Source of the DNA: Phytophthora quininea
Lineage: Eukaryota > Oomycota > Peronosporomycetes > Peronosporales > Peronosporaceae
NCBI GenBank assembly: GCA_011947345.1
Contig: JAAVTG010000008.1
Span: 1 to 64,000 of the forward strand
Length of the DNA stretch: 64,000 nucleotides
Reading direction: 5' to 3'
Shown here piece by piece: positions 22,605-34,229 of this stretch (the first letter of the stretch is position 1; every line of letters begins with the position of its first letter). The position numbers and the translations under genes were made by a program. The notes under the pieces were generated by a model. That model saw nothing but the letters and a program-made list of their open reading frames with translations, made no database searches and was not told the DNA's origin.

Positions 22605-23138
22605 ATGTCGTGTCGAGGATTTATCGTGTACGCCAGGGACCCAAATGCCTTGGGATGCTCAGGACGAACTAAAGGCTCGGGATACATTGAAAAGTTTTGC
22701 ACAGTGCTGGGCAAGTTGGGAGTGTGTTTCAGCATGGACGGAAATGAAACAATGAAGCTACTTAAGAGTAACCAAGCCGCTCTTGCAAGACAATTCGCCC
22801 CAGAAACGCTGCACGGATTCCTCCAGACTATGGGGACACCTGCCGCAGGCTACGAAAACCTTGATCCCAGCAACCAGCTGTTTCCTTTCCGACTTTTAAA
22901 ATGGCTGGTAGAGATCAAGCAACTATCTTCGCTGGGTTTTGTGGTAAACTTGGTTGTAATCACAACGGACAAAGTGGGGAAGCAACGGCAAGCTGTGAAG
23001 AAAACCAAGTACGTCGAGATAACAACCCGAATCGAAGCATTGTCGAACGTCGATCAAGTTTCACTCTGGTTGCAAACGGACTTGAAGACTGCCTTCGAGA
23101 CTCAACTGGCTCGCACCAAAGATGAAGGGTCAATGTAG
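22605..23138 (+). CDS. Hypothetical protein fragment
   Basis: Not recognised. An open frame of 177 residues with protein-like composition (ALARQFAPETLHGFLQTMG, then LFPFRLLKWLVEIKQL). It has no signal peptide, membrane helix or known motif. It lies in transposon-rich DNA just after the Merlin element and could be part of an unrecognised element. It could also be a chance frame. Confidence 0.25.
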   Translation: MSCRGFIVYARDPNALGCSGRTKGSGYIEKFCTVLGKLGVCFSMDGNETMKLLKSNQAALARQFAPETLHGFLQTMGTPAAGYENLDPSNQLFPFRLLKWLVEIKQLSSLGFVVNLVVITTDKVGKQRQAVKKTKYVEITTRIEALSNVDQVSLWLQTDLKTAFETQLARTKDEGSM

Positions 23139-24527
23139 ATGCATTTATCGCTGCTCGAAATTTTGTCAAGGGGAAAACGGCTGTCCCCTTCGTGTGTCGC
23201 TACCGATACATTTATTATTTAACGCCGCAACACCCTGGACCTGCTGTTATTGTGGTGGAGAGGGCTGGCTGTCGGCGCTTTAACATTTGAATGTGTTACT
23301 CCAAACTGGCAGTTTTCTGTTTCTTGTCCAAGTCATATCAGTGACACTTTGATCGCGCTGACATCCACAGTTGGCTAATTCTAGTGAGGCCGAACTTAAC
23401 AAAAGAAGGCAAAAACGATATCTTAAGCACACACAAAAACATTACGTACCACACCTATATAGATGGACGTATTCTACCTGTGGTAATCATAACTAGCTAC
23501 CCGTACTGCTTCTTTATATTAGTTGAATCCAAGAACTGTACCCAGTTCCTATTGCATTCTAAAAATAAAAGGAATGACTGTCAAATGTAGATCTGTGAGA
23601 CGTAGTTTCACTATATTCGTATATTTCCTCCTTAACACTCAGCTTTAGGAGATTGTCTAAGTAGCGAATATACCATTGTAGCTGTACTGTAGCTTCTCGC
23701 CTACGCTGGTCTTGCCAGCGGTATTGGCAGAGCTTGTTGTTTTTGGGATAGCGCTGTGCTCACAGAGTTGTGACGCTTCCGTAACCAGCGGCACACTGGT
23801 GCGAGGAGTGGTGATACCGTTTGTGCTGTGGAAGGTTGCACACCATCGCCTCGTGAAGCCCTAGTGGTGCTCCAGGGCTTTGCGGGTCGCCATTTTGACC
23901 TTCATTCTTGTTTACCGTGTTCCCTGGATACAAGCGTACTTGGCACAGCCAGCAGCATCGCAAACATCTATATGTCCGTATTTCCTACAAACCGCTTTGC
24001 CGCTCATCACTCGAAGACATTTCGGCAATTCGCTAGTGTACGGTACGCGTAGTCTTCTAGCACGAGAGCATTATACACTGATGTTTCTCGACTGAAGCCC
24101 AGTCAACTTACCGAATATGCACCTCGTTTGCACATTACGTATTTTTGCCCCCACTGAAACTGTTCTCTGCTCCTTATTTGAAGAAGCGATAACCCTGTCG
24201 AAATGATCCGGAGTCTTCTGTACATTTTTCGGATGACCCCACTCAGAGACCTAATACAACACCCGCATGAAGCACACCATACCACCGTGAAATGTATGTG
24301 CAGGCCGTTAGAAAATTGTAGCTGGCAGACTAAAACGCCTGAGAAGCACCTTGATTTATAAACGTTATTTGGAAAGAAGTTACAAATTATCCTATGTATA
24401 AGAAAATATATAAATGTACCAATATCAAGGTACATTGTTCTGAAAAGATTTTCTTTTGTGAAGAAGCACATCAAGCGTGAAGAAGGTGCTGCTTGTTGCA
24501 GGAACGCCAGCCTCTCACGCACTCGCC
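23139..24527. other. Gene-poor stretch before Rab7
   Basis: About 1.4 kb, moderately AT-rich, with only short frames. The last few hundred bases should hold the Rab7 promoter. No RNA gene, repeat or mobile element identified. Confidence 0.4.
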
Positions 24528-25408
24528 ATGGCGCACCGGAAGAAAGTTTTGCTCAAGCTGATCATCCTGGGCGATAGCGGGTGCGTCTAAACACCCCAAC
24601 ATACCCAAACGGTTCCAGAAAGATTCATTTGTTTGGTTTCTTGCGTTGAGCAGCGTGGGCAAGACGTCGCTCATGAACCAGTACGTGAACCAGAAGTTCA
24701 GCAACCAGTACAAGGCCACAATCGGCGCCGACTTCCTCACCAAGGAGATCATGCTGGACGACAAGCTGGTGACCATGCAGATCTGGGACACGGCCGGCCA
24801 GGAGCGCTTCCAGAGCCTAGGCGTGGCCTTCTACCGTGGGGCTGACGCCTGTGTACTCGTGTACGACATCACCAACCCGAAGGTAGGCTTCAGTTAAGAA
24901 CACTATAGCGAGGTTCTGACTCTTGAGGGCATTGTTGCAGTCCTTTGAGAAATTGGACACGTGGAGAGACGAGTTTCTGGCCCAAGCAGGACCCAGAGAC
25001 CCGGATGCCTTCCCGTTCATTGTGCTGGGCAACAAGGTGGACAAGGAGGCCGACAGGAGAGTGCAGAAGGAGAAGGCGCAGCAGTGGTGCCGAGCCAAGA
25101 ACGTTCAGCAGGTTTGATACAAAATTTCCTCAAAGAAGAGCTGGCGAGACTAACGGCTTTTGTTGCTGCGCACAGCCGATCCAGCATTTTGAGACGAGCG
25201 CAAAGGAGGCGACGAGTGTTGAGGAGGCCTTCCAGACGATCGCTAGCTCGGCACTTCAGAAGGGCCAGGAAGATGACATGTAAGTCGTTGAGGGAGTCGC
25301 TTTGTGTATGGTTATTTGACGTTGTGGCTGGCTTTCTATAGCTACGTACCGGAGACGATCGACCTTAGTGGCACATCGTCGAAGCGCGAAAGCTCTTCGT
25401 GCTGCTGA
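24528..25408 (+). CDS. Rab7-type small GTPase
   Basis: A late-endosome/vacuole Rab GTPase. Five exons are read: 24528-24580, 24654-24882, 24941-25111, 25176-25279 and 25342-25408, all with GT-AG borders and no frameshift. The protein has the P-loop GDSGVGKTS split by intron 1, the effector part [14 protein letters not shown], the [13 protein letters not shown] switch II, GNKVD and ETSAKE guanine-binding motifs, and a C-terminal SSCC double-cysteine prenylation site. The TIGADF and [16 protein letters not shown] segments are diagnostic of Rab7. Length is about 207 residues, usual for the family. It converges with the Cys-rich gene ending at 25545. Confidence 0.95.
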
Positions 25409-25544
25409 ACTGTGCCGCTGTTTGACCACAGGCAACAGGCATGCGTGTTGGGATAAATTCGTCCTCAGGGATGAAGAAGATGGAGAGGAAATAAACAAGA
25501 GAGTGAGTTGGGGGATGAGGTCACGTGTTGCTAGTGGGAGACGA

Positions 25545-26322
25545 CTACTCGTTGGTCTTGACATTCCAGACTTTTAGCGCTGTGGGTCTTCGAATTGGAG
25601 CTGATTTTGCTGACTGAGCGCTTTGGTCGACTGCTGTTTTTGAGGAGCGTCCAAACGATGTCAATGCCAATGAGCGTATGCCACCAGGGTTCTTGCGCTT
25701 CAGTTCTTTGCGAGCCGCTTCATTTTGCTGCCGTCGAATCTCAATTGAGCGCTGAACTTGCCTCTTCCGCCAATGGCAAAAGATTTTGAGTTGCGCTGCT
25801 AGCTCCGTGGTCTCATCGATATTGCGGACTGGCACTTTCTTCGGAGGGCCAAACTCGTAGCGTCCCCACTCTTTCGGATCTGCTTGCTCTTCTTCGTCGG
25901 TCGCAATCATGTACTTACGAAGTTGCTTCTTGCTCGTCTCGCGAACGGCAATTTCACGTTTCAAAAACGTCAACTCACGGGCGATGATAGCTGGGTCCTG
26001 CTCGCGTGGTCGCTTCATAAACGTTTCCAGTGCTTTGACGAAACAAGTCTTAGATTGAAGTCGAGCCTTTTGCAAGCATCGGGTTTACCTTTTGCATGAT
26101 CTACTGGCCGAGGTCCACGATATTTTTCACAGGCGATGGCGGGCTAGTACATGTAGTCGCTGCTGCTTTCGTTTGAGCTTCATTTGCAAGGTAGTCGCGC
26201 AAATCCTGCTGTTGGCGAAGCTCAATTTGATCGGCATGGCAGTCCACGCAAAGATACTCCAGCTCTGGGTCGCCGAGCTCTCCGCAGCCAGTGCGGCACT
26301 GAGCCTTCACGTGAACGCTCAT
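25545..26322 (-). CDS. Cys-rich (B-box-like) hypothetical protein
   Basis: Not recognised at family level. From the ATG near 26322 the N-terminus has two Cys pairs (CRTGCGELGDPELEYLCVDC) that could bind zinc, then a helical part DLRDYLANEAQ. A second part from about 26070 contains AIIARELTFLKREIAVRE, EWGRYEFGPPKKVPVRNIDE and a basic helix (HWRKRQVQRSIEIRRQQ) and ends ALKVWNVKTNE. The two parts are separated by an in-frame TAG near 26101 and a frame change. No intron of normal size fits, so this is a nonsense or indel problem or an unusual splice. The gene lies just downstream of ALADIN, on the same strand. Confidence 0.45.
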
Positions 26323-26437
26323 AACGACTTCGACTACACCAATTTCAACCTCCAAACATATCACAGTGAGTAACCGCATTGAGCACAAACATGGTTGCTT
26401 GATCATCATAAAGGTCTGTTAGCTGACTATTGCTCAA

Positions 26438-28311
26438 CTACTTAGCCTTTGGGTCTTCCAAGTAGAATGGATGGAAGGTGATCAGCCCACTGCTCCAAGC
26501 CACACTCAGCAGAGCGCCGTGCTCGAAGTTGGAGGCAAAGGCCAGCTTCCGGGGCACTCCAGCACTCGGGGGCCCACGTAGTAGACCACTACAGCAGAAT
26601 CAAGCGTATATTAGATCACAATACGACCATAAAGAGGGCAAACATCAACAAACCTGCGGGTAAAAATGAGGAACGGCTGCCAAGTCACACTGAAAATGGC
26701 GACGAGGTCACCAGTCTCCGCTGGACGAGGCCCTGTAGCTGATGTCCGGTACGTGATTGCTACTCGAGATCCGCTTGGGTCCCACGCAATGTTTTGGACC
26801 CGACCACCAACAATTCTACAGAGTAATCAGTCAACAAACGCAAACACAACAATGACGCAACAGCAAGAGATAGACTCAACGTACGCTGAGGTGCTTCGAT
26901 CCAGCGAAAAGAGCTCCTTCTCAGCGAAATCCAGGGCGGGCGAACTAATCTGTGCATCTGCATAGAAGCATACTGATTAGAACCGAGTGCTCAAACTTAC
27001 ACTTGCTTCTGCAACCAACCTATTGATGGAGGGCAGTCTTGGAAAATGTACGGGTACATCATTGGAGTATTGCGGAGCCCCACGAGCAAGCATCGTCCGT
27101 CGCTAGACCAGCCACAACCCTGGTATACGGAGGTTAGAGGAGTTAGTGGGCCTTAGGATTTACACTGTACAAAGATAATTAAAATGAATGGAGGCATACC
27201 CCACTTGCCACCTCCCATGTCTCTCTCTTCCAAGTCAGTGTCTCCCACATTAATGAGACGCCGCTCCTGGTACCATGCGCAAAAACACTCGTTAGTCGCT
27301 CCTAAAAATTATCCACTTAGCGACAACGACAACGTACTCTGTGGTTACGAATAAATATTCACCGGTGGGCGACCAATGCAGCGTCGACAGCTTGTACGGG
27401 CTTTGCAGCTCAGTCTTTCTCGAGAATATAGTGTCAAACACAACAATCGAGCGCGATCCTTTCGCAATGGCAGCCAGCAGACTCCCATCGTCATTCCAGC
27501 ACGCTTGTTTGAACGGCGCGTTGTTAGGATGTTTCAACACCTCTTGCAGCACAGGTTCTACGTCCAGACACGACCACATCAGCTTACGCCCACACATTGT
27601 CGAGCAACATCTAAGCATCTCACCTCCATCTTTCGGAGGCACCTTCCACAAGAACACGCCCGTCCTGATCACACAATGGGTTAGCCATCACACATGTTCC
27701 ACTTCCCTGCACGCTCACCAACCTGCACGCTACCGCCAGAACATCTCCAGTAAACTTCCCCACTCCACGCTGCCAATATCCATTTGCTGCGGGTGTTCCA
27801 GCACTCTCGCGTCCCATTTGGCCTGTGCCACATTGTAGAGCGACACAACTCCGTCCAACTGAGCCACAGCCAGCAACTTCTCCTTGGGGTGCCAACTAAA
27901 GTCCACAACGCTCTCTCCATTGGAGATCTCCGTCTCCTCCACGTCCAGCTCCTGCTCCCGACCGGTCATAGCTTCCACCACTCGCTGGGCAGCTCCTTCC
28001 AGCACATCCAGCGCCCTGTGCAGCACCAGCAGCTCATCGTCCATCAGGAAGGTCTTGGCAGCTCTAACGGCTCGTTTCAACAACTTGATGGCGCCCGAGT
28101 CCAACTCGTCGTCCGCCTCAGTAGTCAGCGACTCGCTCTGGCCAAAAGGTCGCGGCTTGACGTTCGCCACCTGCGCCCCAGGGAACACCAGACCCCCGCG
28201 TCGCACGAACTCGTCGCCCAGGTGGATGTCGTCGCGCTTTCCCACGCTGTAGAGCTCACCGCCCAGCTCTCCGAGCGTCACGGCGTCGGCTCTCGGCACC
28301 GTCCAGGTCAT
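26438..28311 (-). CDS. AAAS: ALADIN (AAAS), WD-repeat nucleoporin
   Basis: A nuclear-pore WD-repeat protein; in animals it is held at the pore by NDC1. From the ATG at 28311 the N-terminus VTLGELGGELYSVGKRDD resembles the start of animal ALADIN. Seven or eight exons follow. WD strands seen in order are SWHPKEKLLAVAQLDGVVSL, FTGDVLAVACR, CWNDDGSLLAAI, LHWSPTGEYLFVTTE, SLMWETLTWKRETWEV, GCGWSSDGRCLLVGL, VQNIAWDPSGSRVAIT and the C-terminal HGALLSVAWSSGLITFHPFY, stop at 26438. Their order and wording follow animal ALADIN closely, but the long animal tail after the last WD strand is missing. A frame change near 27760 lies in a CCCC/GGGG run. It is divergent from the AAA ATPase gene, with 59 bp between the two ATGs. 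Confidence 0.9.
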
Positions 28312-28370
28312 GACTTAAGTTTGACACTAAAGGGACTTGATTGGCTGACACATGGCTACAGTTTTGCAAA
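28312..28370. promoter_or_regulatory. Putative bidirectional promoter, ALADIN / AAA ATPase
   Basis: Only 59 bases separate the two start codons. The stretch contains ATTGGCTG, a CCAAT-box-like sequence read on the minus strand. Both promoters and both 5' leaders must lie here or inside the neighbouring coding regions. Inferred from gene arrangement. Confidence 0.5.
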
Positions 28371-30775
28371 ATGCGACTGGCAGTGGAAGTGAGCCGAGAT
28401 GCAGTGGACGTGACGAGCGTTGCCAAGGTCTCGAAGCAGACTTTTGAGCAGTTAAGGGCGGCGTGGAGTTGCTATGTGAGTTTGCAGCAATTTGGGAGTG
28501 AAGAAGGACAGGTTTTCAAGCTGGAAGTGGAGGAATCAGTGAAGGAATCGACGGTCAAGATTGATCACTGGGCAGGAGACGGCAATTGCACTGGCATACA
28601 GTCAGGGGATGAAGTACAGGTCGAGTGTGTGAATCCAGCTGACATTCGAGTGGTGCAGTATTTAGCGTTGGCGCCAGCAAGTGACGAGCAGAAGAAGCTC
28701 TCGCTGGCTTTTGTGAAGAGCTTGCTCCATCGGCGAGTTCTTGAAGGACAAACGGGGGTAGTCAAGTTAAAACGGGATGGATTAGACTATGGAGAATGGA
28801 GCTATGAGGCGTATTATCGTGGGCGCTGTAAGAACGAAAACAGCGGGGGCCAATGCTTGATGCTGGGGTCGTGACAGAGCGGACGCTGGTGCTGCTATTC
28901 CCTTCAGCGACGTCATCACTTAAATCCTCGCAGATTCTTCGTGTTTACCAACCGGTGGGAACTCATGCAAGAGGATTAAAGGAGCTGGTGGCCATGGCAT
29001 TGCGGACAACAGATAGAACTACGAGGCCTGCGTTTCCTGCTCCTCGATCACTGCTGTTACATGCGCCGAGTGGAGCTGGTAAGACGACCCTGGTGCACCA
29101 AATTGCTCGAGTTTGGCGCAAATTTGTTGCTGCTGGATGGTGGGCTATTGGCATCACCGCAACTGCGGATCGAAGACTTCTTCTCGGCAGCATTTCGTAT
29201 CCAGCCGTGCGTATTACTACTGGAAGACCTTGAACTGCTCTTCCCAATGACGCTGGACGAAACCAAGTACAAACTAGTTTGCCGATTAGTAAACTGCCTC
29301 GAAAGCATCAGTAAGTCGACAGGAGCTTTGGGAATGAAAGTCGTATCCTAACTTGTGGAATGTAATGCTTCAGGAAAAGCGGAATCAGCTCGAGTGACAG
29401 TCATAGGCACTGTTTCAGTCCTTCCTGCTCTCCACTCGAATGTCCGGCAGTTGTTCATGGAGGAGGTTTTACTTGATGTAAGTCTGCTTGATGCCTTGCT
29501 TTTGACGCCGTGTAAGTTAGCCGGAATGCTGTGCATCTACAGGTCCCAGAAAAGCAATGGAGCCTGGATTTACTGGAGTCGTTGGTGCCTTCTTCAACCT
29601 TTTTAAGACGTGAATTTTGATGTCGTTGGCAGTGCGCTATGGACAAAGGCCAAGCAATATTGCCTCCATTGCCCAACAAATACGTCTACGATTGTCACAC
29701 ACCACCGAATTCACAAACATGGAGGCTTTCGAGACGGACGTTGCGTCTGTAGCACGTGAGATTTCTAGCTCCACCAGTGGCGCCGATACCCTTAGTTCGT
29801 CAGTTCCAGACGTGTCGTGGGACGATATCGGTGGTCTGGAGAGCGTCAAGCAAAATCTGGTTGAGATGGTGGTTTGGCCGTTGGAAAAGCCTCATGTTTT
29901 CCGCCGAATGGGGATTTCGCCGCCGCTGGGTATGGTGTTGCACGGACCTCCCGGAACAGGAAAAACAATGTTAGCCAAGGCGACGGCAAAGGCAAGCGGC
30001 TGCAATTTTCTCAACCTGGTAGCCAGCGACCTCATGAAGGCTGAAATCGGCGAGAGTGAAAAAGCTATCACGAGAGCGTTCGACACAGCCCGCGCACTGA
30101 GCCCGTGCATGATCTTCATCGATGAATTCCAGTCGTTGTTTGGCAACCGAAATACCGCTGGCCAGACGACGTCGCGAATGATTTCACAGCTGTTGATGGA
30201 ACTTGATGCGTTGAAAGCAGTATCGGATGACAGTGAGACCCATTCCTGCGCGAATGCCATAGGCAGTCTCGCCACCGACCAGATCTTCGTTCTTGCTGCA
30301 ACAAACCAATTATCTGCCATCGATCCGGCATTTCTTCAGCCGGGTACGTGCTTCATTTGTAGTGAATTAAACCACGTTTTTGCTAAAAGTATTGACACCT
30401 TTTGTGTTTGTTTTCAGGTCGTTTCGAGAATGTCGTATACGTTGGACTGCCAGACGATAGTGAACGAGCTGCCATTCTAGCGATCCAACGCGCAAAAATG
30501 CCGTGGAGTAATGATGTCGACCTCGACAAGTTAGTCAACGAGACACATGGTGCAAATGCTGCATCTTTGACTGCGCTCTGTCAGGCTGCAGCCATTCAAG
30601 CTATGCAACGAATACCTGCTGATGCCCCCGATGCCGAACAGGTGAGACGAATCCAATATTCGCAGCAGGCAAGGCAATTATGGACTGACGCGTGTTTTGT
30701 TAGCAAATTGGTATGACAGATTTTGTCGCGGTGCTGGACAAAGGAAACTTTGACTTTCAAAGTCCTGAGCAATAG
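28371..30775 (+). CDS. Two-domain AAA+ ATPase, AFG2/SPATA5-like
   Basis: Type II AAA ATPase of the CDC48 superfamily; AFG2-type members work in late 60S ribosome maturation. The start is the ATG at 28371. The N-domain is about 160 residues. Domain D1 has Walker A APSGAGKTTL and Walker B VLLLEDLELLF but is otherwise degenerate. D2 is canonical: VSWDDIGGLESVKQNL, GPPGTGKTMLA, CMIFIDEFQSLFGNR and, across an intron, QPGRFENVVYVGLPDD with the arginine finger. Exons read: 28371-29310, 29380-29477, 29543-30343, 30418-30641 and 30704-30775. Frame changes occur near 28857 and 29110 and in TTTT near 29616. The first two cancel in phase. Superfamily certain; AFG2 rather than PEX1/6 is inferred from the D2 segment. 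Confidence 0.72.
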
Positions 30776-30855
30776 TTTACTAGTAACTTGCCAAAAAATG
30801 CAGGTTTGGGGTAAATGTCGATGTTGATCTATCAGAAAACTTTTCGCCGTCATTT

Positions 30856-32830
30856 CTAAGCATCAAAATGCGTGTAGGCACGCAATGCTGTCTTAACTGC
30901 GGGAGGGAGCGTAAGCGAAGACAATTCTCCCGAAACACTTCCGTGATACGATAAATACCGCTGTCGATCCCTGTTTAGACAGCAAATTGGTTAGCTTGTG
31001 CTCACACTCACTTAGAAAATGATGAGGACTACCTTTGGCCAATGCTGAAGCTTCTTGCACATAGATATCAGTCGTAGTACTTTCCTTCAGACACGTCTCC
31101 ATGTACGCCTCCAGTGCATTGCGGCACTCCATGAGCGATGTGAGTACTGCAGGCACAGTATACTGAAACAAACAAACAAATAATAGGGTTAAATACAGAA
31201 TGCCAATGATGGTACAACGACATCAACGAACCTGAACATTCCCTTGCTTGTCTTCTGCGCGCGAGGCACTGACAAGGTGGCAAAGTAGCGACTCTGCGGC
31301 TCGCACCACTTTAGCTCGTTGAAACACACGACGGCGCGCTTCTTCCACCACGAACCGACGAACAGCAAATTGCAGCTTCGACTCGAAGAAGAACCTAATA
31401 GAAGACTTAACGCTCGTAGCAGCGATTCGTAGATTGGCCAAGTGTGGGTACTGATGAAGCAATACCAGCGGGTGTGCGTCGTGCTGTTCATTCAAGAAAT
31501 GCAGCAACGTCGAAAAGATTGCTCGAGCTAGCGCTCCGTTGGTAGAACTGTCCCCAGTTGCGCCCTTCCTGTCTGGTAGCGAATTCAGAAGTTGCAGCAG
31601 CAGCGTGAAACCATCGACCACAGCAGTCGTTGAGCTAAACAGCGTTTGCCAACGGTCGCGAGAGCCAAACAGCGCCTCCCGCGGTGCAGCAGCGAACTTG
31701 CAGGCGACCAGCAAGTTTTCGAATTTGAACAGACTGTTCAAAATCTCCACATCCTCCGCGTCGGCAGAAGCTTTTGGCACCTTCTTGTCTCCAATCTGCT
31801 TCATCGCCGACTGCATTCGGTTGCCCAGACCCTTCAGGTATTGTTCACTGAGCGGCAAGCTGACCTGAGGTTTGGCGCTAATCTCTCCAGCAAACAGCGC
31901 TCCCATGACATCGCCCTCGTTAGGCTTTGATGCAGTCAAGTTCCACAAGTTCTGTCCATCAGCAGTGACGACTGTGTAACTCGCACGGAACAGCAGGATG
32001 CGGAAGACGGACGCCGCACTGAGCACGGCCAAGTTCTCTAGCACACTGCTGGTCACCTGGAACAGCATACGTGCCACGTGCACAGAGAAGAAGCTCGTCT
32101 CAATTGCGTCGTCTCCAGCTCCGAAGATCCAGCCTAACACTCGTCCCAACATGTAGACCAGCACTCCACGCCTCACAGCACGCACCACATCTCTCTGCAT
32201 CTCCCTCTGGAACGCAGCTCTTGGGTCCAGCACAAACGGATCTTCTCCCAAGCTCTTCTCCACAAACACGAAGCTCACAAAGGCTACGGCGCCTCCAGCT
32301 ACGACGAAGCCGTCAAAGCCTGCGTCCACTTCGTCGAGGATGGATCCAGGCACCATCCCGTAGTAGAGCACCGTCTTCCAGAACCACGAGTGGAAGACAC
32401 AGAGTGCCAATAGCACTGGAAGCTGTGGCTGTTGACGAGTGCGCGTTACAACGTCCACAACAGCGCACACTGCAGTTTGTAGGCCCCTAGTGGGCTCCAG
32501 AGGCTCCGCTTGGCGTCGAGGCGTCGGCAATAGCGCGTATCGCAGCGTCAGTTGAGCCACCGTCGCTATCCATAGGAAGCTGCCGACCAGCAGGAAGAGT
32601 AGGAGGCCTGGGAACTCGAACGGAGACAGGATCGGCAGCAGAGTCAGCGCTAGCAGAGGCAGCAGGACAGCGCCGGCGGCGGTGAGAGCGACAGCGCGAA
32701 GCGTCTGCTGGAGCCGCTGCTGCAGCGAAGGGTACGGGAGGTCTGGGGAGGCGTCGGGAGAACCGGAGACACCCGCCGCGTACAGACGCAGCAGCGCGTG
32801 CAGCACCTCTAGAGAGTGCGCGAAGCCCAT
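30856..32830 (-). CDS. NDC1: NDC1-like transmembrane nucleoporin
   Basis: Membrane nucleoporin that anchors the pore and, in animals, ALADIN. From the ATG at 32830 about six hydrophobic helices are seen in the first 290 residues (including LLPLLALTLLPIL and LLLFLLVGSFLWIA), followed by a soluble half. Key similarities to animal NDC1 are FENLLVACKFAAAPREALFG, then ESLLCHLVSASRAEDKQGN joined through an intron (31231-31163) to VQYTVPAVLTSLMECRNALE, and IYRITEVFRENCL after a probable second intron (about 31025-30964) with branch-like CTAAC. The 3' end is uncertain: reading to 30856 (ending YTHFDA) needs a one-base frame change in a C-rich run; unshifted frames stop at 30893 or 30780. The gene is tail to tail with the AAA ATPase. 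Confidence 0.72.
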
Positions 32831-33208
32831 GGCAGGGATACGAATGGAGTACCAAGAGGGGTGAAGAATTTCGAGGTACGACGACTTTTGTGTCTGGATA
32901 GATTGTATTCGATAGTATTTTTATGACTACTAATGTATTATAATATTCTGTATCTACCATGCTTCTCCACCAAGTTGTCGCGAGCCGTGTAAAACCTTTT
33001 GCTCAGGGTCTTGAGGTAGCTTGTCTTGAAGGCGAAAGAGTTCTTGACACGGTTGTGTAGGTACTAAGGAACGGTAGTTAGCTTAACGCCGAAGAAAGTG
33101 TTCAAACTCGCTAACTTGTTTGTCTTGAGTTCTTGGTCTTCTTGTCATCTTGTTCAGCCGTTCCTTAGGCACAAGATAAGTTTGCAACTAAACATGCAAT
33201 TCGCTACA

Positions 33209-34220
33209 CTACAAAATTTCACTGGGAGAGCTGCTGTCTTCGTTCGTGGGACTTTCGAAGGTCCATGGCGCTGGTACCGTGTCCCCGACCAGATTCTTTG
33301 TCCTGTTATTAGCTCCAGTGGCCCCTGGCGTCCACCTCGTCGGCACGATGGTGGCCTCGAGCTTCTTGAAGACGAGAGCTACGTCGACGTCCGGTAGTAG
33401 GGCCGTGGCACTGCGCAAAAGTGCCGTTTGGCCATAGGAAAACACCGTTTCATGTCACTCTCCCCACTGGCGGTCCGGCAGCCTCGGCGGACCTCGCTGG
33501 TGGCAGCAGCAAAGTGTCGGGCAGCGTCTCCAGCTCGAGTCTCGCGGTACTTCGTCAGCGTTGCCGCTACCGTCCTCCATGCGCACAGGATTGGTCCGAG
33601 TAAACTCGATACCCGCTGGGGGACGGCAGGCAACCGTTCCTGCCTGGTCCGTGTTGACAACACTAGGCGGCGAGGTCCCGGCTCGCGGCCGAGCCAAGGC
33701 CGCTCGCTCTTCGCTCAGTTGTCGGAGAATATTTTCCTTGACGTCCTGCCAGCCCGACTTCGTCACCTTGATCGGCGACGCTGCCGCAACGGCCGCCTGC
33801 CGCTTGGATTCCATCAGCGGCATCTCAATAGTGGCGATTAGCAGGCCACCGTAGGTGACATACAACACCACGGGGCTTTGGAATGTATAGCAGTTCAGGA
33901 CATTAACGAGGACTACGGCCATCGCCACGCCGACCAAACCATTCGCAGCGGCCAGGATGGTAGAGATGGACCACTTGGGGCACGTAGTACAGCGCCGCAC
34001 CGATGAGCAGTATTAACCACATCATCCCGCGCACCACTTCCTGGACGCGCCGACACGAACTCATAACGCCCTCTAAGATAGCGTGCCAGTAGCATAGTGT
34101 CGAGCTCCAGGTCAGCTGGACTGTGTCTGGGAGGTACTCGCACCAGAAAGTGCGCCAAAATCGCCAACGGGGAATCTGCTGCCCAGGTTTTTCCGCCCAG
34201 GTATTCGACCAGGTTTTCAT
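33209..34220 (-). CDS. Unknown multi-pass membrane protein
   Basis: Not recognised. From about 34220 the minus strand codes for a polar start, a first hydrophobic helix (MMWLILLIGAALYYVP), then after a frame change TILAAANGLVGVAMAVVLV and VVLYVTYGGLLIATIEMPLM, a charged segment (SGWQDVKENILRQLSEER) and, after another frame change, a Ser/Thr/Pro-rich tail ending near 33209. Three helices followed by a cytosolic-looking tail suggests an endomembrane protein. At least two frame changes are needed (near 33975 and 33450), so it may be a decayed copy. Confidence 0.4.
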
Positions 34221-34229
34221 CGTGTAATG

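Noticed and set aside
29543..29620. A separate small gene ending before the second AAA domain
   Set aside because: A single missing T in the TTTT near 29616 joins D1 and D2 into the standard two-domain AAA layout.
31539..32490. Plus-strand open frames opposite NDC1
   Set aside because: They are mirror frames of the high-GC coding strand and carry no recognisable motif.
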